A DNA stretch of 64,000 bases from Paenibacillus senegalimassiliensis (lineage in GTDB: Bacteria > Bacillota > Bacilli > Paenibacillales > Paenibacillaceae): the NCBI RefSeq assembly GCF_001486585.1, contig NZ_LN909045.1, forward strand, positions 481,368 to 545,367, written 5' to 3'. The translations under genes and the position numbers were made by a program. Under the pieces are notes generated by a model that saw nothing but the letters and a program-made list of their open reading frames with translations, was not told where the DNA came from and did no database searches. How positions within the stretch are numbered: position 1 is the first letter of the stretch; every line of letters begins with the position of its first letter. Shown here one piece after another: positions 8,267 to 18,500 of this stretch.

Positions 8267-9613
8267 ATGGCAAAATGGACGAAGGTGCTTACGGCACAGG
8301 ATTCGGATGACCGTTTGAGTCTTCAGGGGGAGCTAGAGGCGCAGGCGGCTGATACTGGTGCTAGGGGGAAGGCACGCATTCAGGTGGATGCGGAAAAAAC
8401 TTATCAGACTATTCTCGGTTTTGGCGGTGCCTTTACCGAAGCGGCGGCTTATACCCTGTCGCGAATCAGACCGCAACAACGGGAAGAGGTGCTGCGTCGT
8501 TATTTTGATCCGGTGGAAGGGCTGGGTTATACGTTAGGCCGAGTGCATATCCATAGCTGCGATTTTGCGTTGGAGAACTATACTTATGTGGCGGACGGTG
8601 ACGACGAGCTCAAGAGCTTCGATATTGCTCGTGATCATAAGTGGGTCATTCCACTGATTCAGGATGCAACCCGCACTGCTGGTCAAAGCATAACTATGCT
8701 GGCTTCGCCGTGGAGCCCGCCAGCCTGGATGAAGACGAATGGGGATATGAACCATGGCGGACAGTTGAAGCCGGAATACCGCGAGGCGTGGGCTCTTTAT
8801 TACACCAAGTTTATCAAGGCTTATCGCGAAGCGGGCGTGCCGATCTGGGGCATCTCGGTCCAGAATGAGCCGGCGGCGGTACAAACCTGGGACTCCTGTA
8901 TTTACAGCGGGGAGGAAGAACGGGATTTCGTCCGTGATTATCTAGGTCCGGTCATGCACCGTGAAGGACTGGCGGATGTTGGAATCCTGGTATGGGATCA
9001 TAACCGCGATCTGATGGTGGAGCGAGCCTCCGCCGTGTTGTCTGATCCCGAAGCGGCCAAATATGTGTGGGGTACGGGCTTCCACTGGTACGTTAGCGAA
9101 GACTTCAGCAATGTCGGCCGGGTCCATGACTTGTTCCCTGACAAGCATTTGCTGTTTACGGAGGGCTGTCAAGAGGGCGGCGTCAAACTGGGCGCCTGGT
9201 TTACCGGTGAACGTTATGGGCGGAATATCATCGGTGATCTTAATCACTGGAACGAGGGATTCCTTGATTGGAATCTGGTTCTGGATGAGACAGGTGGGCC
9301 GAACCATGTTGGCAATCTTTGCGATGCACCTGTCATTGCGGATACTGTAGTCGGTGCGGTTCATTATAACAGTTCTTACTATTACATTGGACACTTCAGC
9401 AAGTATATTCGTCCTGGGGCAGTACGCTTGGGGATGGACATGAATGCACCCGCATTGCTCAGCACAGCCTTCCGTAACACGGATGGGAGTGTAGCTGTTG
9501 TTGTACAAAATGAAAGCGAAGAAGCTCAGGCGTTCTCCCTGGAATGGGGGAGTGAGGGCGTTCAGGAGACTTTGCCCGCTCACTCGATTGCTACTTATAT
9601 CATTCAAGCTTAA
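8267..9613 (+). CDS. GH30-family glycoside hydrolase (probable beta-1,6-glucanase/glucosylceramidase type)
   Basis: 448 residues, GGAGGG binding site, ATG 8267. The GH30 TIM barrel is clear: GFGGAFTEAAA near 45-55, ASPWSPPAWMK near 145-155, proton donor Glu201 in SVQNEPAAVQTW and nucleophile Glu299 in LLFTEGCQEGG, then a C-terminal beta domain to 448. There is no signal peptide, so it acts in the cytoplasm on imported oligosaccharides. Family members include endo-beta-1,6-glucanases, beta-glucosidases and xylanases; the layout best fits subfamily 3-like glucanase, but the linkage is not certain. Followed after 27 bp by the phosphorylase. Confidence 0.88.
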   Translation: MAKWTKVLTAQDSDDRLSLQGELEAQAADTGARGKARIQVDAEKTYQTILGFGGAFTEAAAYTLSRIRPQQREEVLRRYFDPVEGLGYTLGRVHIHSCDFALENYTYVADGDDELKSFDIARDHKWVIPLIQDATRTAGQSITMLASPWSPPAWMKTNGDMNHGGQLKPEYREAWALYYTKFIKAYREAGVPIWGISVQNEPAAVQTWDSCIYSGEEERDFVRDYLGPVMHREGLADVGILVWDHNRDLMVERASAVLSDPEAAKYVWGTGFHWYVSEDFSNVGRVHDLFPDKHLLFTEGCQEGGVKLGAWFTGERYGRNIIGDLNHWNEGFLDWNLVLDETGGPNHVGNLCDAPVIADTVVGAVHYNSSYYYIGHFSKYIRPGAVRLGMDMNAPALLSTAFRNTDGSVAVVVQNESEEAQAFSLEWGSEGVQETLPAHSIATYIIQA

Positions 9614-9640
9614 TTTACTATAGAACGGAGGAACAAACGA

Positions 9641-12600
9641 ATGTCTAGTTATAGCTTCGACCAGAATGCATTTATCATCGATCAGTACGACCGGGCCAAG
9701 CCTTTCTCCAGCTTCCTGCCAGGGCTTGCCGGATTAAAGGGAATTCCCATGTGGACGTTCTACGTCAATCGTGGACAAGGAATTTGCAGCTTTGGAGTCC
9801 GGGATAAAAATAGTCCAATCATGGAGTTCTCACCTGCCAGCATTACGTACCAGTCCGTTGCGATGAAGGGCTTCAGAACTTTTATCAAGGTGGCTGGGGG
9901 TGGGGGGATTTATGAGCCCTTCCAGAGTGCTTTTCCCGATTATGCGGCTGTCCGCAGCATGCGTATTCTACCCAATGAGCTAGTGATATCTGAGGTGAAC
10001 AAGGCACAGGGGCTGGAGCTGAAAATCACTTATTTTCAAGTGCCTAACGATGACTATGCGGCATTGGTTCGCCAGGTTGAAATTACGAACATTTCCGACA
10101 CGCCGATCCGGCTGGAAATGCTGGACGGCTTGCCAGAAATCCTTCCTTATGGCGTAGAGAACGCAGGGTATAAGGAAGTCGGGAATTTGCTACGGAGCTG
10201 GATGGAAGTGGGGAATATGGACAAAGGCATTCCTTATTATCGCGTCCGTTCCAGTACCCATGATGAGGCTGAGGTCAGCGAAGTGCAAAGTGGGCACTTC
10301 TACCTGTCCTTTGGCGATGATGGCCAGTTAGTACCGACGATAGCCGACTTCTCTGTGATCTTCGGGGAGAATACGTCACTGGCTTACCCGGAACAGTTTG
10401 CTTCTAAGGGACTGACGACACTTATTGCAGAGGCTCAATACTGCACGAATAAGGTGCCATGTGGATTTTCCGCTTTGCAGGCGGAGCTTGCTCCGGGAGA
10501 GAGTCGGCACTTGTATACGCTAATCGGTCATATCGACAGTGTGGAGCGGTTGAATGACAAGGCAGCATCGCTTACAGATCCCACTTATATTGCCGCAAAA
10601 TATGCCGAGGCAGGAAAGCTGACGGAAGAGCTAACGGCTGACATTGCTACAAAGACAGCTTTGCCGTTGTTTGATGCCTACTGTAAGCAAAGTTATCTGG
10701 ACAATTTCCTGCGGGGAGGATATCCGTTTATCTTCGAGAACGGGCGGGAGGGGTTTGTGATCCATCTCTATTCCCGTAAGCATGGTGATCTGGAGCGGGA
10801 TTACAACTTCTTCTCAATAGCCCCGGAATATTACTCTCAGGGGAACGGGAACTTTCGTGATGCGAACCAGAATCGCCGTAATGATATTTATTTTAATCCT
10901 CGGGTTGGGACGTTCAATATTCGCACTTTCTTTAGTCTGATTCAGGCGGATGGCTACAATCCACTCTCGGTAGAAGGGACCAGCTTCCGTGTACCAGAGG
11001 AACGCAGCGGAGAACTGGAGGCGTTCCTGAACAAGGCGGTGACCTCACGGCACAAGGAACTGGCAGAAATCTGCCGAAATGCGTTCAGACCAGGCAACAT
11101 TATCTCCTATGTCATCTCCAGTGGCACAGAGCTTAACGTTGAGCAAGAAGAGCTATTAAGCGGAATATTGTCCCTGGCCGAGCAGCATATTGAAGCTTCC
11201 TTCGGAGAAGGGTATTGGTCCGATCATTGGACGTACAATATGGACCTCATTGAGACTTATCTTGATGTCTTCCCGGATCGTAAGGAAGGGTTGTTATTTG
11301 AGGAACAGGACTATACGTTCTTCGATAGCCCGGCCCGGGTGCTGCCACGGAGCGAGAAATATGTGCTTAGCGGAGGCCATGTTCGCCAGTTCGGTTCCTT
11401 AGTGCATGATGAAGAGAAGCTGAGCCGATTGGGACTGACCATGCAGGATACGAATTGGCTGAGAACAAGCCAGGGTAAAGGTGACATCTACCGTACGAAC
11501 CTGATTGCCAAGCTGGTCGCGCTGGGACTGATTAAGTTCGCCACCCTTGATCCTTATGGCATGGGGATTGAAATGGAAGGCAATAAACCGGGCTGGAATG
11601 ATGCCATGAACGGCTTGCCAGGCTTGTTCGGTTCGGGGATGAGCGAGACCTTCGAGCTACAGCGGCTATTGCGGTTCGTGCATCAGGTATGCCTGGAGCA
11701 ACGTGAACGCGAAGTTGCATTGCCAGAGGAACTGGCCGAACTGTTGAAGAATGTAAGCTTGCTGCTGCAAGACCATCTAGGTGGAGTATCGGATGCTTTT
11801 ACCTATTGGGATCAAGTTGCTGGAGCGCGTGAGCGGTATAGGGAGGCTATTCGCTTTGGTATTCGCGGAACAGAGCAAAGCTTTGAATTAAGCGCGCTTG
11901 CCGATCTGACGGGCCAAATGCTAGAGAAACTTGACCTAGGCATTCAGCAGGCGGTTGAACTCGGTAAGGGGCTGACGCCAACGTATTTTGCCTTTGAAGC
12001 AACTGAATTTGAGGCGGTTGTGAATGAACAAGGAGAGCCGGTCATGAGCGGTTATGGCTTGCCCAAGGCTATAGTGAAGGCCTTTGAAGCTCGTCCGTTG
12101 CCACACTTTCTGGAAGGCCCTGCACGCTGGATGAAGGGGGTTAAGGACCCAGTGGAGGCGAAGCGGGCATACGAGCTAATTCACAGCAGTGATTTGTTCG
12201 ACAAGAAGCTGGGGATGTACAAAACATCGGTCAGCCTGGACGAGGAAGGACATGAAATCGGGCGAATTCGCGCCTTTACTGCGGGCTGGCTAGAGCGGGA
12301 ATCGGTGTTCATGCATATGAGCTATAAATATCTGCTGGCGCTGCTCAAGAGTGGTCTGACGGATGAATTCTTTGCTGAAGTCAAGACTTCGTTGGTCCCC
12401 TTCCTAGATCCGGCAGTCTATGGGCGGAGCACGTTGGAGAACTCCTCCTTCATCGCTACCAGCGTCAACCCGGACCCGGCTACGCACGGGCGTGGCTACG
12501 TGGCCCGGCTGAGCGGCTCTACGGCTGAGTTCCTTAGCATGTGGGTTACGATGATGGCCGGGCAACAAATCTTCCGCGTTCAGGACGGAGAATTGCAGCT

Positions 12601-12862
12601 ACAATTAAGTCCATTACTACCTGGCTGGATGTTCGACGAAGCAGGTAAGGTATCCTTCCGCTTCCTCGGTGGAACCGAGGTGACGTACCATAATCCAGCA
12701 AAGAGAAACACGTACGGGGATGAGGCAGTAACCGTTCAGCGGCAGACCCTGTACCAAGCTGATGGACAACAGGTGGTGCTTGATGGCCCAGCCATTCAAG
12801 GGCCATTGGCTGAGGCTGTGCGTAACGGGCAGATTACCCGTATTGAGGTGGAATTGGGTTAA
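9641..12862 (+). CDS. Giant inverting glycoside phosphorylase, GH161-like (beta-1,3-glucan phosphorylase)
   Basis: 1073 residues, CGGAGGA binding site, ATG 9641, no signal peptide. The N-terminal beta-sandwich begins with FSSFLPGLAGLKGIPMWTFY and NRGQGICSFGVRDKNSPIME, followed by an (alpha/alpha)6 catalytic region with DTNWLRTSQGKGDIYRTNL, GWNDAMNGLPGLFGSGMSE and a C-terminal sheet. This arrangement and the motifs fit the GH94/GH149/GH161 phosphorylases, and length and wording fit GH161, whose founding member is a beta-1,3-oligoglucan phosphorylase from Paenibacillus (recalled, not searched). It would convert oligoglucan plus phosphate into glucose 1-phosphate and a shorter chain. Probably co-transcribed with the GH30 gene. 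Confidence 0.75.
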   Translation: MSSYSFDQNAFIIDQYDRAKPFSSFLPGLAGLKGIPMWTFYVNRGQGICSFGVRDKNSPIMEFSPASITYQSVAMKGFRTFIKVAGGGGIYEPFQSAFPDYAAVRSMRILPNELVISEVNKAQGLELKITYFQVPNDDYAALVRQVEITNISDTPIRLEMLDGLPEILPYGVENAGYKEVGNLLRSWMEVGNMDKGIPYYRVRSSTHDEAEVSEVQSGHFYLSFGDDGQLVPTIADFSVIFGENTSLAYPEQFASKGLTTLIAEAQYCTNKVPCGFSALQAELAPGESRHLYTLIGHIDSVERLNDKAASLTDPTYIAAKYAEAGKLTEELTADIATKTALPLFDAYCKQSYLDNFLRGGYPFIFENGREGFVIHLYSRKHGDLERDYNFFSIAPEYYSQGNGNFRDANQNRRNDIYFNPRVGTFNIRTFFSLIQADGYNPLSVEGTSFRVPEERSGELEAFLNKAVTSRHKELAEICRNAFRPGNIISYVISSGTELNVEQEELLSGILSLAEQHIEASFGEGYWSDHWTYNMDLIETYLDVFPDRKEGLLFEEQDYTFFDSPARVLPRSEKYVLSGGHVRQFGSLVHDEEKLSRLGLTMQDTNWLRTSQGKGDIYRTNLIAKLVALGLIKFATLDPYGMGIEMEGNKPGWNDAMNGLPGLFGSGMSETFELQRLLRFVHQVCLEQREREVALPEELAELLKNVSLLLQDHLGGVSDAFTYWDQVAGARERYREAIRFGIRGTEQSFELSALADLTGQMLEKLDLGIQQAVELGKGLTPTYFAFEATEFEAVVNEQGEPVMSGYGLPKAIVKAFEARPLPHFLEGPARWMKGVKDPVEAKRAYELIHSSDLFDKKLGMYKTSVSLDEEGHEIGRIRAFTAGWLERESVFMHMSYKYLLALLKSGLTDEFFAEVKTSLVPFLDPAVYGRSTLENSSFIATSVNPDPATHGRGYVARLSGSTAEFLSMWVTMMAGQQIFRVQDGELQLQLSPLLPGWMFDEAGKVSFRFLGGTEVTYHNPAKRNTYGDEAVTVQRQTLYQADGQQVVLDGPAIQGPLAEAVRNGQITRIEVELG

Positions 12863-12912
12863 TGGGTTAATGGAGTAAGGATATAGTTATAGCTATTCTT
12901 ATTTAAATTAGG

Positions 12913-12961
12913 AAACTCTGAGTTTCTAGCTGGTGGTGGCTAGGGGACTCAGAGTTTTTTT
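12913..12961 (+). terminator. Intrinsic terminator after the glucan locus
   Basis: Stem AAACTCTGAGT (12913-12923) and ACTCAGAGTTT, interrupted by a loop with CTAGC/GCTAG pairing, followed by T7. Confidence 0.85.
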
Positions 12962-13252
12962 ATGGTTGTTATTAGTCCTGAGTGACGGTCTAAACTTACA
13001 AATAAGTATACCTGTTAATTATTTCCAATATGTTACATCAAAGGGGTTAAACTACTGAATTTATTAAAAAAATAAATAGAACCTAAATATTAACACTTGG
13101 ATAATGATTCATAGATAAAATCTACTATGATGGATTTTTTCTAATCCTTCACCATCAAGATTATTTTATTCAAAGGAGTTGATATTAAAAAACTACGATA
13201 TTTCTTTGTAAGAAAGTAATGATTAAAACTATCAGATGAGGAGCCAAAAATT
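12962..13252. other. AT-rich leader region before the RHS island
   Basis: No gene seen. The base composition drops sharply to AT-rich here and stays so for about 14 kb. At 13173-13179 there is an AAAGGAG followed by an ATT-initiated 11-codon frame (13187 on) resembling the start of a lipoprotein or secreted protein; it may be a decayed start or a leader peptide. I could not fix a promoter. Confidence 0.4.
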
Positions 13253-15541
13253 TTGAGGAAAATAGAATATTCAAGAATTTTATGCATTATCATTTCTGTC
13301 AGTTTTTTATTTACTTCCTACACTTCAATTAGTGCCAATAACCAAGAAGGGACAGATACAGAATTCGAAATTCAAAATGAAATAATGAATGTTAATGAGT
13401 TTGAAACTTTTCAATCTGATGAATTACTGCAAGTGAAAAAGGAACAGCAAATCTCCAGGTTGAAAAACATGAATGTTGAACTTGTTGAGCTAGCACTAGA
13501 GGTAAGCCAACTGGGGGATGTTAAATTACATAAAGAGATCGAAAATGTCAAAAACGAACTTATTATAGAAACAAACTTGATTTTTCCTCAGGATGAACCC
13601 GAAAAACTGGACTTATCTGAAATGGGAAGTTTCCAGGAAAATCAGTTGGAACGAGGTTTAATCCTTGAAAAGAAATATGTCGAAGTAATTGCAAACTATG
13701 AGAAGAAAATTAATTCTTTGACAACAAGTTCGATTCGTTCCACTTCATTTGGCAAGACCGGTGACAAACAAACCATACAGGCAGGGGCGAAGGCTCTTGT
13801 TACATTAAGAACTATTGACACGAGAACTGGAGTGGAAGTCGAGGTGGTTAACTTAAATGGCAAGGTTATAGAATCACAACTTCTTACTGAACCAAGTGAT
13901 ACGCCAACTTTTGTTTGGTCAACACCTCCGAATATATCACCAGGTACATATGCAATCTTGTTTAAATATCCGGGTACCAACTATACAGAAGATAAATTTG
14001 AAATATACATAGCCTCACCCCCTCCGCTTCTAGATATACAAATGGATACTGAGGTTGATGTACAACTCTCTGGTGGAGAATATCAGCTTTATCGGTTCAC
14101 TCCTCCTAAATCGAATATTTATTCGTTCTCGTCCGAGTCCTATGACCGGTTAAATTTGTATGAGGATGCAGAGCTTAACATACTAGTGCAAAGTCAAGAA
14201 GATATTAATAGAGGTTCTACTCAAATTGTAGCTTATCTTGAAGCAAATGAATCTTATTTTATCCAAATTGAGAGTGCCACTAATGATGGATTGAAATCAA
14301 GTATAGAGGTAGCCAAGTATGTTAAACCTACACGTCTGGAAATAGGTCAAAGTATGGATATAGATATTCCAGCTTCAGGGTATCAAGAATTTGAAATTTG
14401 TCCAGTTAGTGCTGGAACCTACAGGATTTACACAGATTATGCGGGGAACAGAGACACAGGTGAAGAAAGTGATACAGTGTTATCTCTTTATAATCAGCCC
14501 TATGGCAGTGTACTGCTTGATTGGAATAATGATTACTATCGTCTGGATGGAGAACGGACAGTTTTTTCACAAATTGAGTGGAATATGATAAATGATAACT
14601 GGTGTTACTACGCTAGCGTTGCAGGTTATAATAATCAGGCTGTTCAAGCCAGTATCAAGGTGGAGAAATTACAAAATGTATTTGAAACGGCTACTTTAAA
14701 TAACCCTCAGGATATATCCCTAAAGATACATGAGGCAGCATTTTACGTATTTACGCCCTCTGAATCGGGGGAATATACACTATTTACTAGCCCATATGGA
14801 GCAGGAAGTGAGATGAATGATACTTTTATGCAAATCTATGGGTACTCAGACTTGCATGGTTTACTCGTTGAAAATGATGATTTCTATGATAAAGAAAATG
14901 GGGTTCATACTAATTTTTCAAGCATAACTATGGAGATGAGGGAAGGACAAAATTACTATATTGTTCTTAGGCCCTATGAACGGTATTATGCATTCCACGC
15001 AAGATTCACCATTACCTTGAAGCAAGGTTACGACAAATATGAGCCTAATGATACTCCGAGTTCAGCTTATCCTCTTTATTTGGACACAGATACTGAATAT
15101 AAGGCTCTTATTACAAGTTCATCGGATATTGATTACTTTAAATTTTCACTTAAGGAAGCTGGTTCATATTCTATTAATCTCAGCTATCCCTCTCATTTAA
15201 ACTATAATCTGACTCTTTACAAAATTAACAATGGAATTCTGAGTGAGATCAATAGAGGCGTTGAGATTAGCAAGGGGAGAAGAATAGATTTTCTTGCTGA
15301 GAAAGACAGAGTATATGTTATTAAGGTTAATAGTTTAGATGGTAGTAGCAGTAAAGTGGATTACTATGGTTTCCAAATTTCTTCGAATAAATGGAAAGTC
15401 CAATATACCTATAATGAAGCAGGGCAGATTGTAAGGGCAATTTTCTCTAGTGAATTAAACAACTACATAATTACATATATTTACGATGTTAATGGAAATC
15501 TCATCAAGCAGAATTTAATTAGAACAAGCGGAATTAATTAG
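13253..15541 (+). CDS. Secreted multi-domain protein with PPC-like beta-sandwich repeats and an RHS-like tail
   Basis: 762 residues, TTG start with GAGGAG 11 bp upstream. Signal peptide about 1-29 (ILCIIISVSFLFTSYTSISA). Residues 30-160 are charged and helical. From about 170 on there are four or so beta-sandwich domains of the bacterial pre-peptidase C-terminal (PPC) kind; the last starts with the classic YEPNDTPSSAYPL (near 596). The extreme C-terminus (about 715-757) reads YTYNEAGQIVRAIFSS and YIYDVNGNLIKQN, i.e. one or two YD/RHS-type strands. The RHS toxin gene starts 15 bp later, so the two are co-transcribed. It may be a secreted carrier or surface anchor for the RHS protein; this is inference. 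Confidence 0.75.
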   Translation: MRKIEYSRILCIIISVSFLFTSYTSISANNQEGTDTEFEIQNEIMNVNEFETFQSDELLQVKKEQQISRLKNMNVELVELALEVSQLGDVKLHKEIENVKNELIIETNLIFPQDEPEKLDLSEMGSFQENQLERGLILEKKYVEVIANYEKKINSLTTSSIRSTSFGKTGDKQTIQAGAKALVTLRTIDTRTGVEVEVVNLNGKVIESQLLTEPSDTPTFVWSTPPNISPGTYAILFKYPGTNYTEDKFEIYIASPPPLLDIQMDTEVDVQLSGGEYQLYRFTPPKSNIYSFSSESYDRLNLYEDAELNILVQSQEDINRGSTQIVAYLEANESYFIQIESATNDGLKSSIEVAKYVKPTRLEIGQSMDIDIPASGYQEFEICPVSAGTYRIYTDYAGNRDTGEESDTVLSLYNQPYGSVLLDWNNDYYRLDGERTVFSQIEWNMINDNWCYYASVAGYNNQAVQASIKVEKLQNVFETATLNNPQDISLKIHEAAFYVFTPSESGEYTLFTSPYGAGSEMNDTFMQIYGYSDLHGLLVENDDFYDKENGVHTNFSSITMEMREGQNYYIVLRPYERYYAFHARFTITLKQGYDKYEPNDTPSSAYPLYLDTDTEYKALITSSSDIDYFKFSLKEAGSYSINLSYPSHLNYNLTLYKINNGILSEINRGVEISKGRRIDFLAEKDRVYVIKVNSLDGSSSKVDYYGFQISSNKWKVQYTYNEAGQIVRAIFSSELNNYIITYIYDVNGNLIKQNLIRTSGIN

Positions 15542-15556
15542 TTGAAGGAGAATCTA

Positions 15557-18500
15557 ATGAAAAAATATATATGCGGTATACTAGCCTTCATATTACTGTT
15601 CATTACTCTGGTAAGCCCGAATAGTTCGCCTTCTGTATCTGCTGATAATTCGATAGCTCCCAATATAGGTGCAGATAGAGATACCGTTACCTCAACGGTG
15701 TATCCTGAAGCTGATGTCTCCCAGCAACCTGATGTTGACATTAATCCTGATGAATATATAACGATTTCTACCGTAACTGAACGTTTTCAGGTAGAACGTG
15801 AATGGGTGCTTCAAGAGTTGTTAAAAGGTTATTTTCTGCATGAAATCTATCAAGGGCTACTTCGTCAAGAATCTGGTAGCTCTTACGAAGAGTTTATGCA
15901 GCTCCATTATCCTGAACGGAGAGTAGATCCGCTATTCGCGGCTTCCATTACTGATGATGTTTATGGGGGCGAGCATACAGTCACAGAAGATGTATATATA
16001 ACTCCTCCAAGTATTACGGATAGTGTATATCTGATGGCTTTAGATTATGACAGCATTGCATTGGAACGTCAGGATATTAAAATGAGTAATGCTCCATACA
16101 CGGTGGGAGCGGACGATGACCAAATATCAACCCTGGACGGCTCGCTTCGCATAGAGACAACAGACTTATATCTTCAAGGTATAAATGGCATGGACTTCGC
16201 ATTAACTCGCATTTACGATAGTGCTCTCAGTAAAGATCGTATGACGGTTGATACAAATCGTTGGAGAAATGAAACAAGAGAAACGAAGGAAGAGCGTCGT
16301 TTTAATATAGGAAAAGGTTGGATTTGGGATGTTCCCTATTTAAAAACGGAAGAGGGAGTTGAATATATTTATCTCCCCGATTTAGGGACATTTGTTATCG
16401 ATGATGGCAACGAATTAGTAGGGTATCCATGGGATAATCTTGATTTTGGAGAAGTTAGTGAATCAAGACTTGAGGAATTGGATGATAACTTTGATGTAGA
16501 TGATGCAGATTATGTCTTATTTGACTATGTAGCGGGGATAAATACCTACTTCACAAGTAATGGCGATGTGGTGCTTATCACCAACCAATATGGTAATCAC
16601 ATCAAGTTTAGCTGGGGAAGCAGTGGGTTAAGTGGAGTTTTTGTATATGCGGGCAAAGGCGAGCTAGTTAGTTATTTATGGACGAGCTTTAGTAACCAAC
16701 GCATTGAGATCAAAGCCTACGATATGGCGACAGCCGAAACACAAATAGTTACCTATCGCAAAATAACTATGGAAGGAGAAAATCGGGATCAAGAAGTTCT
16801 TACCGAGGTAATTGACCCCGTTGGAAGATCTACTAAATATGGGTATTACATTCAAGAAAATTTGTTTAACTTAATCCATGGCTATGAGTATTACACCGGA
16901 ACGAACCGAATGATCTATTGGGGGAGAAATGATTGGGCTATCCTAACCTCAATTGAGTATCCAACTAAAGCCATGGTCCAATACGGTTATGCTGGTAGCC
17001 CAGAGCGTCATATTGGAGAAATAGCAGTCGAACAACAACCAGCCTATAAGGTCAGGGATTTATTCTATAGTACAACTCAGGATACGGAATATAGCAGTAT
17101 TAACATTGAAATGGAAGGCGATATCGGGAAGGTATATGGGCAAAGTGATACCTTCTCTGCCACTGTGGATAACGGCTTAACCCGTACGGTTTATGCTTAT
17201 GAGAAGAATTTTACGGGAAATCGTAGGCCTGTTGTTGTGTATCTTGCTAAGACAACTGTTGAATCACTGGATAAGCAGATGCGCCAGGAAACGAACTATA
17301 CTTATGATAGAGCAAAGTATCGCTCCGTACCTATTCAAGTTCAAAGTCGATCTTATACAGATTCCAGGCCATCTTCCACCATAACAACGAAGAAGACTTA
17401 TGATGATTGGGGTTATATAACGTCTGAAACCAATCCCATGGGAATAACGACCACTTATGAATATGATTATTATGTAAATTATAATGTACGAAAATGGTCC
17501 CCCACCAAGATTAAAGTACCCGTTAGTGCGAGTAACAGCTTAACTACCAGTTATATTTATAACAATGCTACGGCTACCCTAAGTCAGGGGAAAGTACAAG
17601 ATAACTCCTCACAGATACTGGGACAAGTTGATTATCAATATGATGCATTTGGCAGTCCTATACAAATCCAGATTAAGGGAGACACCGTAGACACGATGGT
17701 GAACCAAGTCTTTGCATATGGGCCATCCAAGGTTCAGCAGAGTGTCCAGGTTACTCCTAGTAATGGAGGAGCTAGCACTACCATCTTGAAGCAAGCAAGC
17801 TACGATAGTAGAGGAAATGTACTGAGCTATACTGATGGGAACACAAATAGTACAACAACCAAGTATGATGCTATAGGTCGTCCAATAGCACAAACTTATT
17901 CAGACGGTTCTCAGATCAGTTCTGTATACCATGATGCAACGAACACAACCGTTATAACGGAGCCAAATGGAATGAAAATCACTTACGAATATGATCCTTT
18001 CGGAAGGCTCATTAGAGAAACAAATGCTCGCGGGAGCATGAACTATCAGTACGATGAGTTTAATAGATTACTGAAAACAACGGATGCCGAAGGATATGTT
18101 ACTCGTTATACTTACGATGCCTATGGTCGTATATTGTCCGAGAATGATGGGGTCAGTACAACTACCTATGTGTATAATGATGCATTGAGGACTAAAACGG
18201 TTACTGATGGTGAAGGGAATCAGGTCCGGGAGACGTATGATATTTTAGACAGATTAATAAAAACAGAGGAAATACAACCAAGCGGTACTCTTGTTCTAAC
18301 TAGTTATGTCTATGATAAATATGGTCCTCTTCTTTCTTCTACAGATGCTAACGGTAATACAACCATATATACGTATGATGTGTTGTCTCGTTTAGTTTCA
18401 GTCACCGATGCTGAGGGGAAGACAACCAGTTACAGCTATAATATGGCTGGAGACATGATAAAGTTGACCTATGCTGACGGTGAAAAATTGACGAAAAGCT

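Noticed and set aside
8942-9607. Antisense frame of 221 codons in the GH30 gene
   Set aside because: Shadow of a strongly conserved gene; no start signal and no family.
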